This document shows positions 1 to 7,773 of a DNA stretch of 64,000 bases, one piece after another. A model generated the notes under the pieces. That model saw only the letters and a program-made list of their open reading frames with translations, did no database searches and was not told where the DNA came from. Each line of letters begins with the position of its first letter. The stretch's first letter is position 1. The DNA comes from Cyclobacteriaceae bacterium (GTDB lineage: Bacteria; Bacteroidota; Bacteroidia; Cytophagales; Cyclobacteriaceae). The stretch is taken from NCBI GenBank assembly GCA_019638235.1, contig JAHBUE010000001.1, positions 2,404,492-2,468,491 of the forward strand. The letters are read 5' to 3'. The position numbers and the translations under genes were made by a program.

Positions 1-1
1 G

Positions 2-1384
2 TTACCTGCGCGAAGGTCTTGACTCTAACGAAGTGAAGGTATGAAAAAGTGTTTGTCCGCGCTTTGCCCGATAGGTAAAGTTTCGCACGTCTGTTGAGCC
101 GTTCGGCAACAGCATACTGAATTGTGTGTTGTTCGTGCCTTCCTCTAACGGAACGCGGGTATAGAGTATGCTATGCGGCAAGGTTTGCCAGTTTCGTGTG
201 TCGGCCTTTTCGGTCATGGCGTTCATCATCCCAAGCAAGGCGCCCAGGTTATCGTCTTCTTTCCTCGCGCTATGTTCGGCAGCTTTCTTCAGGGCTACTC
301 GTATCAACGCTTTGCTGAACTCCAACCACATCCGTTCTTGTAAAGATTTGAACGCAATCTTGTTAACGTCTTCGGTAAGGTACAACGGGTATTCTTTTTC
401 TTCGTGCAAGATACTTGCTGCTCCATATAAAGGAACCCGTTCAACATACTTTGGAAAGGCTACCCGAAATACCTCAAGCCTGCTTAATGAATTCCGGTCG
501 TCTTCGTTCGTTACAGGAAAAGCATACCGAAGTCCTAATTGCTCATTGAAAAATACAAACTGGTCGCCCGAACGGGTTATCATAAAATTAATGCTCCACT
601 CAGCTTTTACCGGGCCAAGTCCGTTATGCCAGAAAAACACCAGGTCAGCATCACGGCTTGAAACCTTATACTCTGGCCATCCGAACTGTTGCTTGAAATA
701 GTCAGCTTCTTCTAAAAAACCGGTGCGGTATGCAGCCTCCAGCAAATCTCTTTTAAGTTGGTCGGGTGCCCGAATGCCAAACATGCGCGCGTAATCTTCA
801 TCATAAATTTCAAGCGCATTCCGGTAGGCAATGAACGCATTGTTCCAATCGCCATTAGCCTGATAGATAATACCCATCAGGTTGTGGATGAACGCATCGC
901 GTTTGTACCGGTCGGGTGAATTATATCGGTCAGACAATTGCTGCAACCGGATATTAAGTCGCCTGCACTCAACCAATGCTTCTTCGTATTTCTCAAGCTT
1001 GAGATAATTCAGGGCTTTATAATACAACAACATTAAATGTTCATGGTCTTCTCCCCGATAAATTGTAACGGTCGGATTGGTCAGGTATGAAGCCGCCTCG
1101 CGTGCGTAGTTTATCTGGTAATCCTCACCAAACACAAATGCTTTTTCAAGGTATGAATTGCTCTCTTCGTATTTTCCCATTACAGAGAGCAACAGTCCGT
1201 TATTTACATACGCTAAAAACTCGGCATGTTTGCGTTTGTATAACGTAGATGAGCGAAGTGTTTTTAATGCCTGTTCAAGATTACCCTGTTCAAACTGCCG
1301 GTTGTATTCGTAAGTACCTTCATAAAAAGATGCACATGCTGATAACAGCATCAGTAAACTGATGATGGAACTTGTTTTCAGCAT
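2..1384 (-). CDS. TPR-containing outer-membrane lipoprotein (COG3014-like)
   Basis: Complete 460-residue protein whose stop lies at the left edge of the window. It opens with a lipoprotein signal peptide and a lipobox ending LLSAC, so Cys17 is the likely acylated residue. Residues about 25-235 are helical with TPR-like A/Y/L spacing, including a clear repeat near LMGIIYQANGDWNNAFIAYR. The C-terminal half looks beta-rich and has no motif I recognise. The overall plan resembles the COG3014 family, often found beside LpoB-like lipoproteins, and here it follows one by 10 nt. Rpe, the LpoB-like gene and this gene probably form one transcript. A role in envelope or peptidoglycan maintenance is inferred from the neighbour only. 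Confidence 0.75.
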   Translation of the reverse strand: MLKTSSIISLLMLLSACASFYEGTYEYNRQFEQGNLEQALKTLRSSTLYKRKHAEFLAYVNNGLLLSVMGKYEESNSYLEKAFVFGEDYQINYAREAASYLTNPTVTIYRGEDHEHLMLLYYKALNYLKLEKYEEALVECRRLNIRLQQLSDRYNSPDRYKRDAFIHNLMGIIYQANGDWNNAFIAYRNALEIYDEDYARMFGIRAPDQLKRDLLEAAYRTGFLEEADYFKQQFGWPEYKVSSRDADLVFFWHNGLGPVKAEWSINFMITRSGDQFVFFNEQLGLRYAFPVTNEDDRNSLSRLEVFRVAFPKYVERVPLYGAASILHEEKEYPLYLTEDVNKIAFKSLQERMWLEFSKALIRVALKKAAEHSARKEDDNLGALLGMMNAMTEKADTRNWQTLPHSILYTRVPLEEGTNNTQFSMLLPNGSTDVRNFTYRAKRGQTLFHTFTSLESRPSRR

Positions 1385-1394
1385 GATGGAAGAT

Positions 1395-1967
1395 TTAATT
1401 TTTTACTAACTTTTTTATCTCGTGCTGCCCATACCACACGCGCCTGTTGGTTTCTATATCGGTAAGGAATAGCGTGGTGATATAATTCACAACACGTTTT
1501 TTCTGATAGGTATCGGTTTCTGAAGTCATCTCACCAAACAGGATAAGGTCTGCGCCAAGTTCTTTACCCCAACGTGCGGCCGTTGCCGGGTCGGCAAAAT
1601 CCTGTTGCTCGGCTCGCTCCTGTCGCACCTTGTCGCGAAACTCCTCCGACTCCACAAGGTCGGCCATGCTGGAATTATGAATTACAATCTCAAACTTCTT
1701 TATGTAGTTGGCGGCATCTATGTGTTCGCTGGTTTTGTTTTTGATGGTGCTTATCACCAGCACGGGTTTTCTTCCAAGCGATTCGGCATACTGCTTAAAT
1801 TGATTTGACTTGAATATGTCGTGAATCATTTGGTCGGCTACCCTGCGCGAATCCGTATCGTTCCACCTTCCGCTTAGGTCAATCTCCGTTGACGGGTCGA
1901 TGCGGGTAACACTTCGCGAACACGAAACAAGCAACAAAACAGAAATAAATAGAAATACTTTGTTCAT
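1395..1967 (-). CDS. LpoB-like penicillin-binding-protein activator lipoprotein
   Basis: 190-residue lipoprotein. The ATG at 1967 gives a good signal peptide with lipobox LVSC (Cys16). An in-frame TTG at 2027 would add 20 residues without signal-peptide character and overlap rpe, so I rejected it. The mature protein begins with the family hallmark DLSGRWNDTDSRRVADQMI, followed by the alpha/beta fold of the LpoB/COG3417 family (VLVISTIKNKTSEHID, then GADLILFGEM and a strand pattern ending RRVWYGQHEIKK). In Enterobacteria LpoB is an outer-membrane lipoprotein that activates PBP1b. The Bacteroidota relatives share the fold, but their partner is not established, so the function here is by family only. 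Confidence 0.82.
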   Translation of the reverse strand: MNKVFLFISVLLLVSCSRSVTRIDPSTEIDLSGRWNDTDSRRVADQMIHDIFKSNQFKQYAESLGRKPVLVISTIKNKTSEHIDAANYIKKFEIVIHNSSMADLVESEEFRDKVRQERAEQQDFADPATAARWGKELGADLILFGEMTSETDTYQKKRVVNYITTLFLTDIETNRRVWYGQHEIKKLVKN

Positions 1968-2023
1968 AACAATCAGTTTAGGGCTCATAAAAATCAAAAA
2001 TCTTGCCGGAATACCTCGTTGGC

Positions 2024-2677
2024 TCAACTATTCTTTAATTGTGTGATAACGGATTTCGGGTCGGGTGCCCTAAACACAAAATTACCGGCCACCAATACAT
2101 CAGCCCCGGCCTGTCGTAACGCAGGTGCGTTTTGAAGGTTCACTCCACCATCAATCTCTATACGTGCATAAGATTCACTTGAGTCAATCATGGATTTCAG
2201 CGCGCGTGTTTTTTCATACGTTCTTTCTATAAACTTCTGCCCCCCAAAGCCCGGGTTTACGGCCATAACACACACGAGGTCAATATCGCGGATAATGTTT
2301 TCCAACAAACTTATCTGCGTATGCGGGTTGATAGCCACACCGGCCTGACAGCCAAGCGACTTTATTTCCTGTATGGTACGATGAAGATGACTACATGCTT
2401 CATAATGCACCGTAATGGTTGACGCGCCCGCCTGCTTAAACGCTTCGAGGTAGCGCTCAGGTTGTACAATCATCAAGTGAACATCCAACGGTTTTTTGGC
2501 GTGTTTATGGATAGCCGCTGTTACCGGTATTCCAAAAGAAATGTTGGGCACGAATACGCCATCCATAATGTCAATATGAATCCAGTCGGCATCGCTTTCA
2601 TTTATCATCTGAATTTCGCGTTCCAGGTTGGCAAAATCGGCAGCAAGAACAGAAGGCGCTATAATGGGTTGAGGCAT
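2024..2677 (-). CDS. rpe: Ribulose-phosphate 3-epimerase
   Basis: 217-residue TIM-barrel enzyme that interconverts D-ribulose 5-phosphate and D-xylulose 5-phosphate in the pentose phosphate pathway, in the cytoplasm. Family motifs are in order: IIAPSVLAADFANL at the N-terminus, the metal-binding and catalytic HIDIMDGVFVPNISFG, LDVHLMI with the metal histidine, the VNPGFGGQKFI phosphate loop and IEIDGGVN with the catalytic Asp. Length is typical. The start is an ATG 18 bases inside a TTG-rich leader. It is probably the first gene of an operon with the LpoB-like and TPR lipoproteins, with a promoter-like element and a perfect inverted repeat upstream. Confidence 0.97.
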   Translation of the reverse strand: MPQPIIAPSVLAADFANLEREIQMINESDADWIHIDIMDGVFVPNISFGIPVTAAIHKHAKKPLDVHLMIVQPERYLEAFKQAGASTITVHYEACSHLHRTIQEIKSLGCQAGVAINPHTQISLLENIIRDIDLVCVMAVNPGFGGQKFIERTYEKTRALKSMIDSSESYARIEIDGGVNLQNAPALRQAGADVLVAGNFVFRAPDPKSVITQLKNS

Positions 2678-2700
2678 GTTAAAAAGTTTTTCAAACCGAC

Positions 2701-2749
2701 ATGAATTTTTTCATGCGAAAAATACACAAATTCGCATGAAAAAATTCAT
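2701..2749. repeat. Perfect 19-bp inverted repeat upstream of rpe
   Basis: Arms at 2701-2719 and 2731-2749 are exact reverse complements around an 11-base A-rich loop (2720-2730). Each arm contains a smaller ATGAA...TTCAT dyad. It lies between the stop of the T9SS subtilase gene (2811) and the rpe start (2677), both read on the minus strand. There is no U-run directly after the minus-strand stem, so it is not a classic intrinsic terminator. It could be an mRNA 3' or 5' hairpin or an operator. Confidence 0.85.
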
Positions 2750-2781
2750 CAAAGGTTCCTTCTGACCTTAATTATTACAAA
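2750..2781 (-). promoter_or_regulatory. Candidate Bacteroidota promoter for rpe
   Basis: On the minus strand a TTTG (2781-2778) is followed after 20 nt by AACCTTTG (2757-2750), one mismatch from TAnnTTTG. The predicted transcription start falls inside the right arm of the inverted repeat at 2731-2749, which suggests the repeat could act at this promoter. Confidence 0.35.
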
Positions 2782-2810
2782 TTATTACAGAAGAAATATA
2801 CGGTTATGAA

Positions 2811-4427
2811 TCAGTTGATTTTCACAATACGAAAAGTTAAAATCCGGTTAGCCGTTTTTATCCGTAAAATATACATGCCCGATGCCAGAGCCGATACATC
2901 GGCCATGTATTGATTATTTAACCAGGTAAAGGAAACCTCGCGTTCCGTTACAAGCTGCCCTTGCGATGAAATCAGCGTAAAGCTAAGATTTCCGTTATCG
3001 GGCGATGAGGGGCGGATAGCAAGCTGGCCGTTTACAGGGTTTGGAAAAACTACAACAGGTTCAGTCTGCACGGGTTGTTCGAGGTAATGCTGCACGGCCT
3101 GGTAATTGGGTATTCCATAGCCTATAAGGTTATCAGGAGTTGCAGCTTGCGAGGCGGTAAGACGTAGTACATTAATCAACTCCGAATTTTTCAGGTGAGG
3201 GTTGCTTTGCCATATACCGGCAACTAATGACGTAACCAACGGTGCCGCGAATGAAGTGCCTGAACCTGTAAATATTGACCCATTGGCACGAACTACCGAA
3301 ACGCCTGAACCTAATGCCACCAGGTCGGGTTTAATCCTTCCGTCAGCGCTTGGGCCAATTGAACTTGACGGGGAGCGAACACCAAAACTATTTATGTTGC
3401 CAACAGCCAACACATCTTTTCCATCGGCTGGGGCAGTTACAATTCGCCACGATGCTATGCCGCCTTCATTACCAGCACTCGCTACTACAATCATGCCCTT
3501 ACTAAAGGCCGATTGCGCTGCGCGTGTAATAACAGTTGTTTCACCGTCCATTTGGTCGGTTGTATAGTTCATCGGGTTTATGTCGAATATATTGTAGCCA
3601 AGCGAAGTATGAATAATATCTGCACCTGTGCTGTCGGCACGTTCGGCTGCAAACAGCCAATTATATTCTTCAATACGGTATTCAGTAGGAATATCTTCCG
3701 TAACGTATAATTGAAACGTAGCTTTTGGAGCGCCACCAGTAAACGTTCCATCGATAGTGGCACCCATAATGGATAACACCCGTGTTCCGTGGTCATCGTA
3801 TTGAAAAACATTTTCCGTACCGGAAATAAAATCGAATGATGCAGGATGAATTTGGTTATCCGTAAACAAATGCTGAAACGGTGCGGTAACATTTACTCCT
3901 GAAAATCCACCATCAAGCACTGCGATACTTATTCCTTCTCCCTTGTTTCCGTCATCGTGCATGGCGTCAAGGCCAATCATGGAAAGTTGTGTATCGGTTG
4001 CTTCTTCTTCAGCTTCCAATGTTTCATTTTTGAATTTACTTCGATTACCGGCAGCCGGATGACTTCCCGGAGAAACAAATTCAACGGAAGAAACATACGA
4101 CAACGCTTCAATAGAAGGGAGCAACGTATCATCACAAGAAATCAACACACCATTCATCCAACGGGTTTTGTAAATCACATCAGCGCCAGTATCGCGTACA
4201 CCCTGAACGTAAACGGGATTAACCGGTAAATCATTTTGTGTAATTGCAATGCCTTGTCTTTCTCTGCGGTCAATAGCGCGTTGCGACAGGTAATTTTCCG
4301 GACTTAGTATAGAAAACGGTGTGCCGTTCTTATCTGTAAAAAAAATCATATACTGATTTTCCTGCGCCTGCGCAACGACAGCGCTACAGTAAAGAAAAAT
4401 GAACAAAACGATTCTACTCCACACCAT
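2811..4427 (-). CDS. Secreted subtilisin-like (S8) serine protease with T9SS sorting domain
   Basis: 538-residue secreted protease. A signal peptide (1-20, ending AQA) precedes an N-terminal prodomain-like region. The S8 catalytic triad is visible as Asp172 (AVLDGGFSG), His213 (DDHGTRV) and Ser392 (GSGTSFAAP), with oxyanion Asn320 (ASAGNEGG). The C-terminus (about 455-538) is a T9SS type A sorting domain, with VVFPNPVNGQLAI and the terminal GMYILRIKT...FRIVKIN pattern, so the protein is predicted to cross the outer membrane through the type IX machinery and be anchored or released. The gene overlaps the upstream lipoprotein gene by 14 nt, so the two are co-transcribed. Substrate unknown. Confidence 0.93.
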   Translation of the reverse strand: MVWSRIVLFIFLYCSAVVAQAQENQYMIFFTDKNGTPFSILSPENYLSQRAIDRRERQGIAITQNDLPVNPVYVQGVRDTGADVIYKTRWMNGVLISCDDTLLPSIEALSYVSSVEFVSPGSHPAAGNRSKFKNETLEAEEEATDTQLSMIGLDAMHDDGNKGEGISIAVLDGGFSGVNVTAPFQHLFTDNQIHPASFDFISGTENVFQYDDHGTRVLSIMGATIDGTFTGGAPKATFQLYVTEDIPTEYRIEEYNWLFAAERADSTGADIIHTSLGYNIFDINPMNYTTDQMDGETTVITRAAQSAFSKGMIVVASAGNEGGIASWRIVTAPADGKDVLAVGNINSFGVRSPSSSIGPSADGRIKPDLVALGSGVSVVRANGSIFTGSGTSFAAPLVTSLVAGIWQSNPHLKNSELINVLRLTASQAATPDNLIGYGIPNYQAVQHYLEQPVQTEPVVVFPNPVNGQLAIRPSSPDNGNLSFTLISSQGQLVTEREVSFTWLNNQYMADVSALASGMYILRIKTANRILTFRIVKIN

Positions 4428-5094
4428 AATCCGTCAGCACCATCTTCTTATATCTTCCATTAATAATCTGATTCGAGCACATACCCCCGGCACAATTATA
4501 TTGCCACACCGAGTATTCGCTAAACACAAGCCCTTTTTCAAAACTATAAACTTCCACCCGGTCATCTTTAAATACAAGGTTGCTTTCGCGATTTTGATTA
4601 ATCACTACTACGTCCGAAAACGTAATACCGTTACCGGCATCAAATGAACCACCATATTGCTCAAGCGTATAAATGTCTTCGCCTTCATCGTTAAACAGGT
4701 TGCCATTCCATGAACCATTAACACGCAACGGAAACCCCAGACGAGCGTATGTTGTGTTGCCTTCAGCTACTAACGCAAACTGATTGGTTACTCTTACCGA
4801 CCAGGTTTCTGCATATTGCCAGGGGTCAGCATCCGTTTCCCGTGTGCTCCTATAAAGAACATAGGTAGTGCCACCTGCCTGATTTTCAAATTTATCCGTA
4901 ATCTCAACACGAAGCTGGTATGAAAGTGACTCGGGCGGGTTGAATGCCGTGTAGATAATCTCATCCACTTCGTACTCCTGATAAAAGCCCACCTGCATCG
5001 GGAAGAAACCGGAATCGTTCATCCTCATCTCATCCGATGAACAACTCCACAAAATAATCGGCAATACCGATAAATATGACGCAATTCGTTTCAA
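4414..5094 (-). CDS. Small lipoprotein of unknown function
   Basis: 226-residue protein with a lipoprotein signal peptide beginning MKRIASYL and a lipobox ending LWSC (Cys18). The start codon is TTG at 5094. An in-frame stop at 5107-5109 and the absence of any ATG before the lipobox leave no better choice. The mature part is rich in Tyr, Asn and Gly with alternating beta-strand pattern (YQEYEVDEIIYTAF, YVLYRSTRETD) and resembles the many beta-sandwich lipoproteins of Bacteroidota. It has a late Cys pair in NCAGGMCSN. I do not recognise a family. It overlaps the downstream secreted protease by 14 nt, suggesting coordinated production. Confidence 0.75.
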   Translation of the reverse strand: MKRIASYLSVLPIILWSCSSDEMRMNDSGFFPMQVGFYQEYEVDEIIYTAFNPPESLSYQLRVEITDKFENQAGGTTYVLYRSTRETDADPWQYAETWSVRVTNQFALVAEGNTTYARLGFPLRVNGSWNGNLFNDEGEDIYTLEQYGGSFDAGNGITFSDVVVINQNRESNLVFKDDRVEVYSFEKGLVFSEYSVWQYNCAGGMCSNQIINGRYKKMVLTDYGVE

Positions 5095-5144
5095 GTATCC
5101 TACATTTTAAGTAAATCGGCCTGATAAACAGAACCACACATTTA

Positions 5145-5175
5145 CAAAGTTATCGATTTTAAAATGGCCCTGAAA
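5145..5175 (-). promoter_or_regulatory. Candidate promoter for the lipoprotein/subtilase pair
   Basis: Minus-strand TTTC (5175-5172), a 19-nt spacer and TAACTTTG (5152-5145), a full match to the Bacteroidota -7 consensus. It predicts a leader of about 45 nt before the TTG start at 5094 and overlaps the first codons of the divergent plus-strand gene at 5164. Confidence 0.45.
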
Positions 5176-5739
5176 GTAACCGTTAAAGTAGGAAACATAT
5201 CTAACCTGAGTGATGCCCGGTATTGTGCCGGTATGGGGGTTGACCTTTTGGGATTTGTTGTTGTGGCCGGGAAACCGGGCTACGTTGAACCAGACCGGTT
5301 CCAGGAGATGCGAGGCTGGTTTGCCGGCCCACAAGTAGTAGCCGAGGCCTATGGCGCTGATGACTTCGATTATATTATAAAAAACTACCAACCCGATTTG
5401 GTTGAGTTATCCGTAGAGGATTTGCTTATTCTTAACCCGGAAGGAATAAAACTCATTATCGCCATCACCCCTGAAGGCTTTTCGCGATACGGGAGTATCG
5501 TAGAAAAACATAAACCTGAAATTGCTTACCTGTTAGTTCCGGCTAATACTCCTCAACCTGATATACTCGAACTTGCCCGGCATTTTTCTATACTTGTGGA
5601 TGATGCGGAAGGTAGTTATAAACAGTTGATTGATTTGAAAAATGTTGGCCTCGCGCTTAAAGGCTCGGAAGAAGCACGACCGGGCTACAAGCAATATGAT
5701 GAACTTGCAGAGGTGCTGGAGTTTTTGGAAGAAATGTGA
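5164..5739 (+). CDS. TrpF-like (phosphoribosylanthranilate isomerase-like) protein lacking catalytic residues
   Basis: 191-residue protein with the outline of a TrpF TIM barrel. The N-terminus VKVGNISNLSDARYCAGMGV aligns with the TrpF signature VKICGITN.EDA..A...G, followed by LLGFVVVAGKPGYV where TrpF has GFVF..SPRYV. The end (KGSEEARPGYKQYDELAEVLEFL) aligns with the TrpF SSGVE..PG.KD phosphate-binding tail. The general-base Cys of VKICG is Gly here, and I see no clear counterpart of the catalytic Asp strand. No other trp genes are nearby. It is probably a non-catalytic or repurposed paralogue. The phosphate-binding tail is partly kept, so it might still bind a phosphosugar. It stands alone and is convergent with the glycosyltransferase gene. 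Confidence 0.7.
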   Translation: MALKVTVKVGNISNLSDARYCAGMGVDLLGFVVVAGKPGYVEPDRFQEMRGWFAGPQVVAEAYGADDFDYIIKNYQPDLVELSVEDLLILNPEGIKLIIAITPEGFSRYGSIVEKHKPEIAYLLVPANTPQPDILELARHFSILVDDAEGSYKQLIDLKNVGLALKGSEEARPGYKQYDELAEVLEFLEEM

Positions 5740-5781
5740 TTCCTGTCTTTGGGACACAGAACTATAAACAAAAGAGTATTT

Positions 5782-6777
5782 TCAAATCTTTAATCCGCCC
5801 AACCGCAACGCGTGTTCAATTGCATCGCGGGTTGTGTCCGGGTAATCAATTTCAATCCTTTGATTGGACTCAACCCACTCTTCTATTATTGGCAGGCGTT
5901 TTCGTTTCACATTTTTCAGAACGGGCACACCAAGCTCGCGCAACGCAGCGGCATTATAATGTTGTTCATACTGATTTTTCATTGGCACTACCATTAGCTT
6001 TTTACCTAAAAACAAAACTTCGGCTGGCGTTTCAAAGCCTGCTCCAGATAGTACTCCTTTAGAAGAAACAATACTTGCCACAAACTCTTCATTATTGATG
6101 GGATATACCGAGAGCCTACCAATGTGATACGGTTTATGTGCATGTTTTGAAAAGATATGCCATCGGACTGCCGGAATACGTGCCAAAAGCGGAACAAGTT
6201 TGCGGTCGTCATAGGCAGGTAAATACACAGTATAATGTTCGCCCTTCGTAACGTTTGCGTTGCGGATTGCCTTGCGTATAACCGGGGTGTAAATAGTTGA
6301 ATCAAATCTCGCAAAATGAAATCCTACGGATGCATCAACAGGCGCATAGTTTTTCAATATCCATTCGCCTATCGGGTCAATATGCCTGGGGTGTGGTACT
6401 TTTTTCGACAACAAAGCTGATTGATGGCTTAGCGCAACACAAGGAATCTTTTTTCTTTTAGCCGACCAGGCCGAAACAGGTTCAAAATCGTTGATGATAA
6501 GGTCGTATTTCTCTGAAGGAAAATTTCTGATTTCACGCAAAACTTCTTTCGAGCTGTTCTGCTTAAATGTTTTAAGAAAATCAATCCCCCCCGACTTACC
6601 AAAAAAGAAACTGAGTCCCTTCGACTTATACTTTACGGGAAAAGGGAGCGTAATATCAGCCTGCGCTCCGCTAAGAAGTATATCCAACTCACCATACTTT
6701 TTAAGGACAGGCACTACATCAAGCGCCCGCGCGATATGTCCGTTCCCCGTTCCTTGAATAGCATAAAGCAATTTCAT
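5782..6777 (-). CDS. Glycosyltransferase-like protein (MJ1255 / UDP-glucuronosyltransferase-like family)
   Basis: 331-residue GT-B type protein. The N-terminal Rossmann half starts with MKLLYAIQGTGNGHIARALD, with the GTGNGH glycine loop typical of the COG1819/MJ1255 group. The C-terminal half contains the donor-binding region VLSGAGFETPAEVLFLGKKLMVVPMKNQYEQHYNA, with the expected G..T..E and P....Q...NA spacing. The sugar donor and acceptor cannot be read from sequence. The start overlaps the stop of the LpxH-like phosphoesterase gene by 4 nt (ATGA), so the two are translationally coupled. That suggests a lipid or lipid-linked saccharide pathway (inference). Confidence 0.85.
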   Translation of the reverse strand: MKLLYAIQGTGNGHIARALDVVPVLKKYGELDILLSGAQADITLPFPVKYKSKGLSFFFGKSGGIDFLKTFKQNSSKEVLREIRNFPSEKYDLIINDFEPVSAWSAKRKKIPCVALSHQSALLSKKVPHPRHIDPIGEWILKNYAPVDASVGFHFARFDSTIYTPVIRKAIRNANVTKGEHYTVYLPAYDDRKLVPLLARIPAVRWHIFSKHAHKPYHIGRLSVYPINNEEFVASIVSSKGVLSGAGFETPAEVLFLGKKLMVVPMKNQYEQHYNAAALRELGVPVLKNVKRKRLPIIEEWVESNQRIEIDYPDTTRDAIEHALRLGGLKI

Positions 6778-7628
6778 TTCTTCGCCAATAAAAATTCGTT
6801 TACAAGGTCTCTGAAAATTTCATCGTTATCAAGATTGTTTCGCAGCCGTTTAGGTAATTTCATGGCCCTTGCTTTTGCATCATCCTTGTACCGGTAAACC
6901 GACCACCGGCCGTCATTGTACTCAAGAGCTGAAAGGTTTTCTACCCAATCCCCCGAATTCAGATACGTTACCGACCCTTTATCTGTTTCAATTCGTTTTA
7001 TTTCAGGATGATGAATATGCCCGCACACAACAAAATCATATTGATTTGAAATAGCAATTTCGGCTGCTGTTCTCTCAAAATCAGTAATGAATTTTACAGC
7101 ACTTTTAACACTGTCTTTAACCCGTTTGGAAAGTGAAATCTTATCGTGCCCAAAACGCTTCAAACACCAGTTAACAAATGTGTTGATAAGGATAAGCATA
7201 TCATATCCGACAGCACCAAGACGAGCCAGCCACTTTGAATACTTCATGGTTACGTCAAACACATCGCCATGAAATATCCATGCCCGTTTACCATTGAGTT
7301 TCAACACAACTTTGTTTTCTATTTGAAACGAGCCGAGTTTGAATCCTGCAAACTTGCGAAGCATCTCGTCATGATTACCGGTAAGATAGATAATTTTAGT
7401 TCCCTTGGTTAGCAAGCCCGTAATGTGCTTGATAACCTGCATGTGCGCTTTAGGCCAGTAATGTTTACTGAATTGCCACATATCGATAATATCGCCATTC
7501 AGAATCAGTTTTTTGGGCTTGATGGTTTTCAGGTAACGGAGTAGCTCCTCTGCATGGCAGCCGTAAGTGCCTAAGTGAATATCAGAGAGGACAACAATTT
7601 CAAGCTCTCGTTTCTTATGTTTACTCAT
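6774..7628 (-). CDS. LpxH-like metallophosphoesterase (UDP-2,3-diacylglucosamine diphosphatase family)
   Basis: 284-residue calcineurin-like phosphoesterase. The metal-binding motifs appear in order: VVLSDIHLG (DxH), LNGDIIDMW (GDxxD), LTGNHDE (GNHD), FHGD, and CGHIHHPEI (GHxH). Spacing fits the COG2908 family, whose best-known member LpxH cleaves UDP-2,3-diacylglucosamine in lipid A synthesis. The segment between GNHD and GHxH carries hydrophobic helices (about 130-155) consistent with peripheral membrane contact. It is longer than E. coli LpxH (about 240 aa), so it may be a broader COG2908 paralogue. It is coupled to the downstream glycosyltransferase by a 4-nt overlap. Confidence 0.85.
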   Translation of the reverse strand: MSKHKKRELEIVVLSDIHLGTYGCHAEELLRYLKTIKPKKLILNGDIIDMWQFSKHYWPKAHMQVIKHITGLLTKGTKIIYLTGNHDEMLRKFAGFKLGSFQIENKVVLKLNGKRAWIFHGDVFDVTMKYSKWLARLGAVGYDMLILINTFVNWCLKRFGHDKISLSKRVKDSVKSAVKFITDFERTAAEIAISNQYDFVVCGHIHHPEIKRIETDKGSVTYLNSGDWVENLSALEYNDGRWSVYRYKDDAKARAMKLPKRLRNNLDNDEIFRDLVNEFLLAKK

Positions 7629-7640
7629 TTATATCGTATA

Positions 7641-7673
7641 CTAAAAAACCCGGAAACCAGTTGGTTCCCGGGT
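7641..7673 (-). terminator. Intrinsic terminator after trmB
   Basis: A 12-bp stem with one mismatch (7648-7659 with 7662-7673, core ACCCGG/CCGGGT) is followed on the minus strand by six U residues (7648-7643). It lies between the stop of trmB (7774) and the start of the LpxH-like gene (7628). Confidence 0.75.
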
Positions 7674-7773
7674 ATCCCTAAACCTAAGAGGATGAAGAAA
7701 TCTACACTACAAATGTATGGCTGCGGTATTACGCGAGTTTCATGTGCCCGTTATGGAATTGTTACCAAACCTA

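Noticed and set aside
1968..2027. Longer N-terminus for the LpoB-like protein
   Set aside because: It would begin at TTG, overlap rpe and bury the lipoprotein signal peptide.
7710..7717. TACATTTG -7 element as promoter of the LpxH-like gene
   Set aside because: The strong trmB terminator lies between it and the gene, and no -33 element is at the proper distance.
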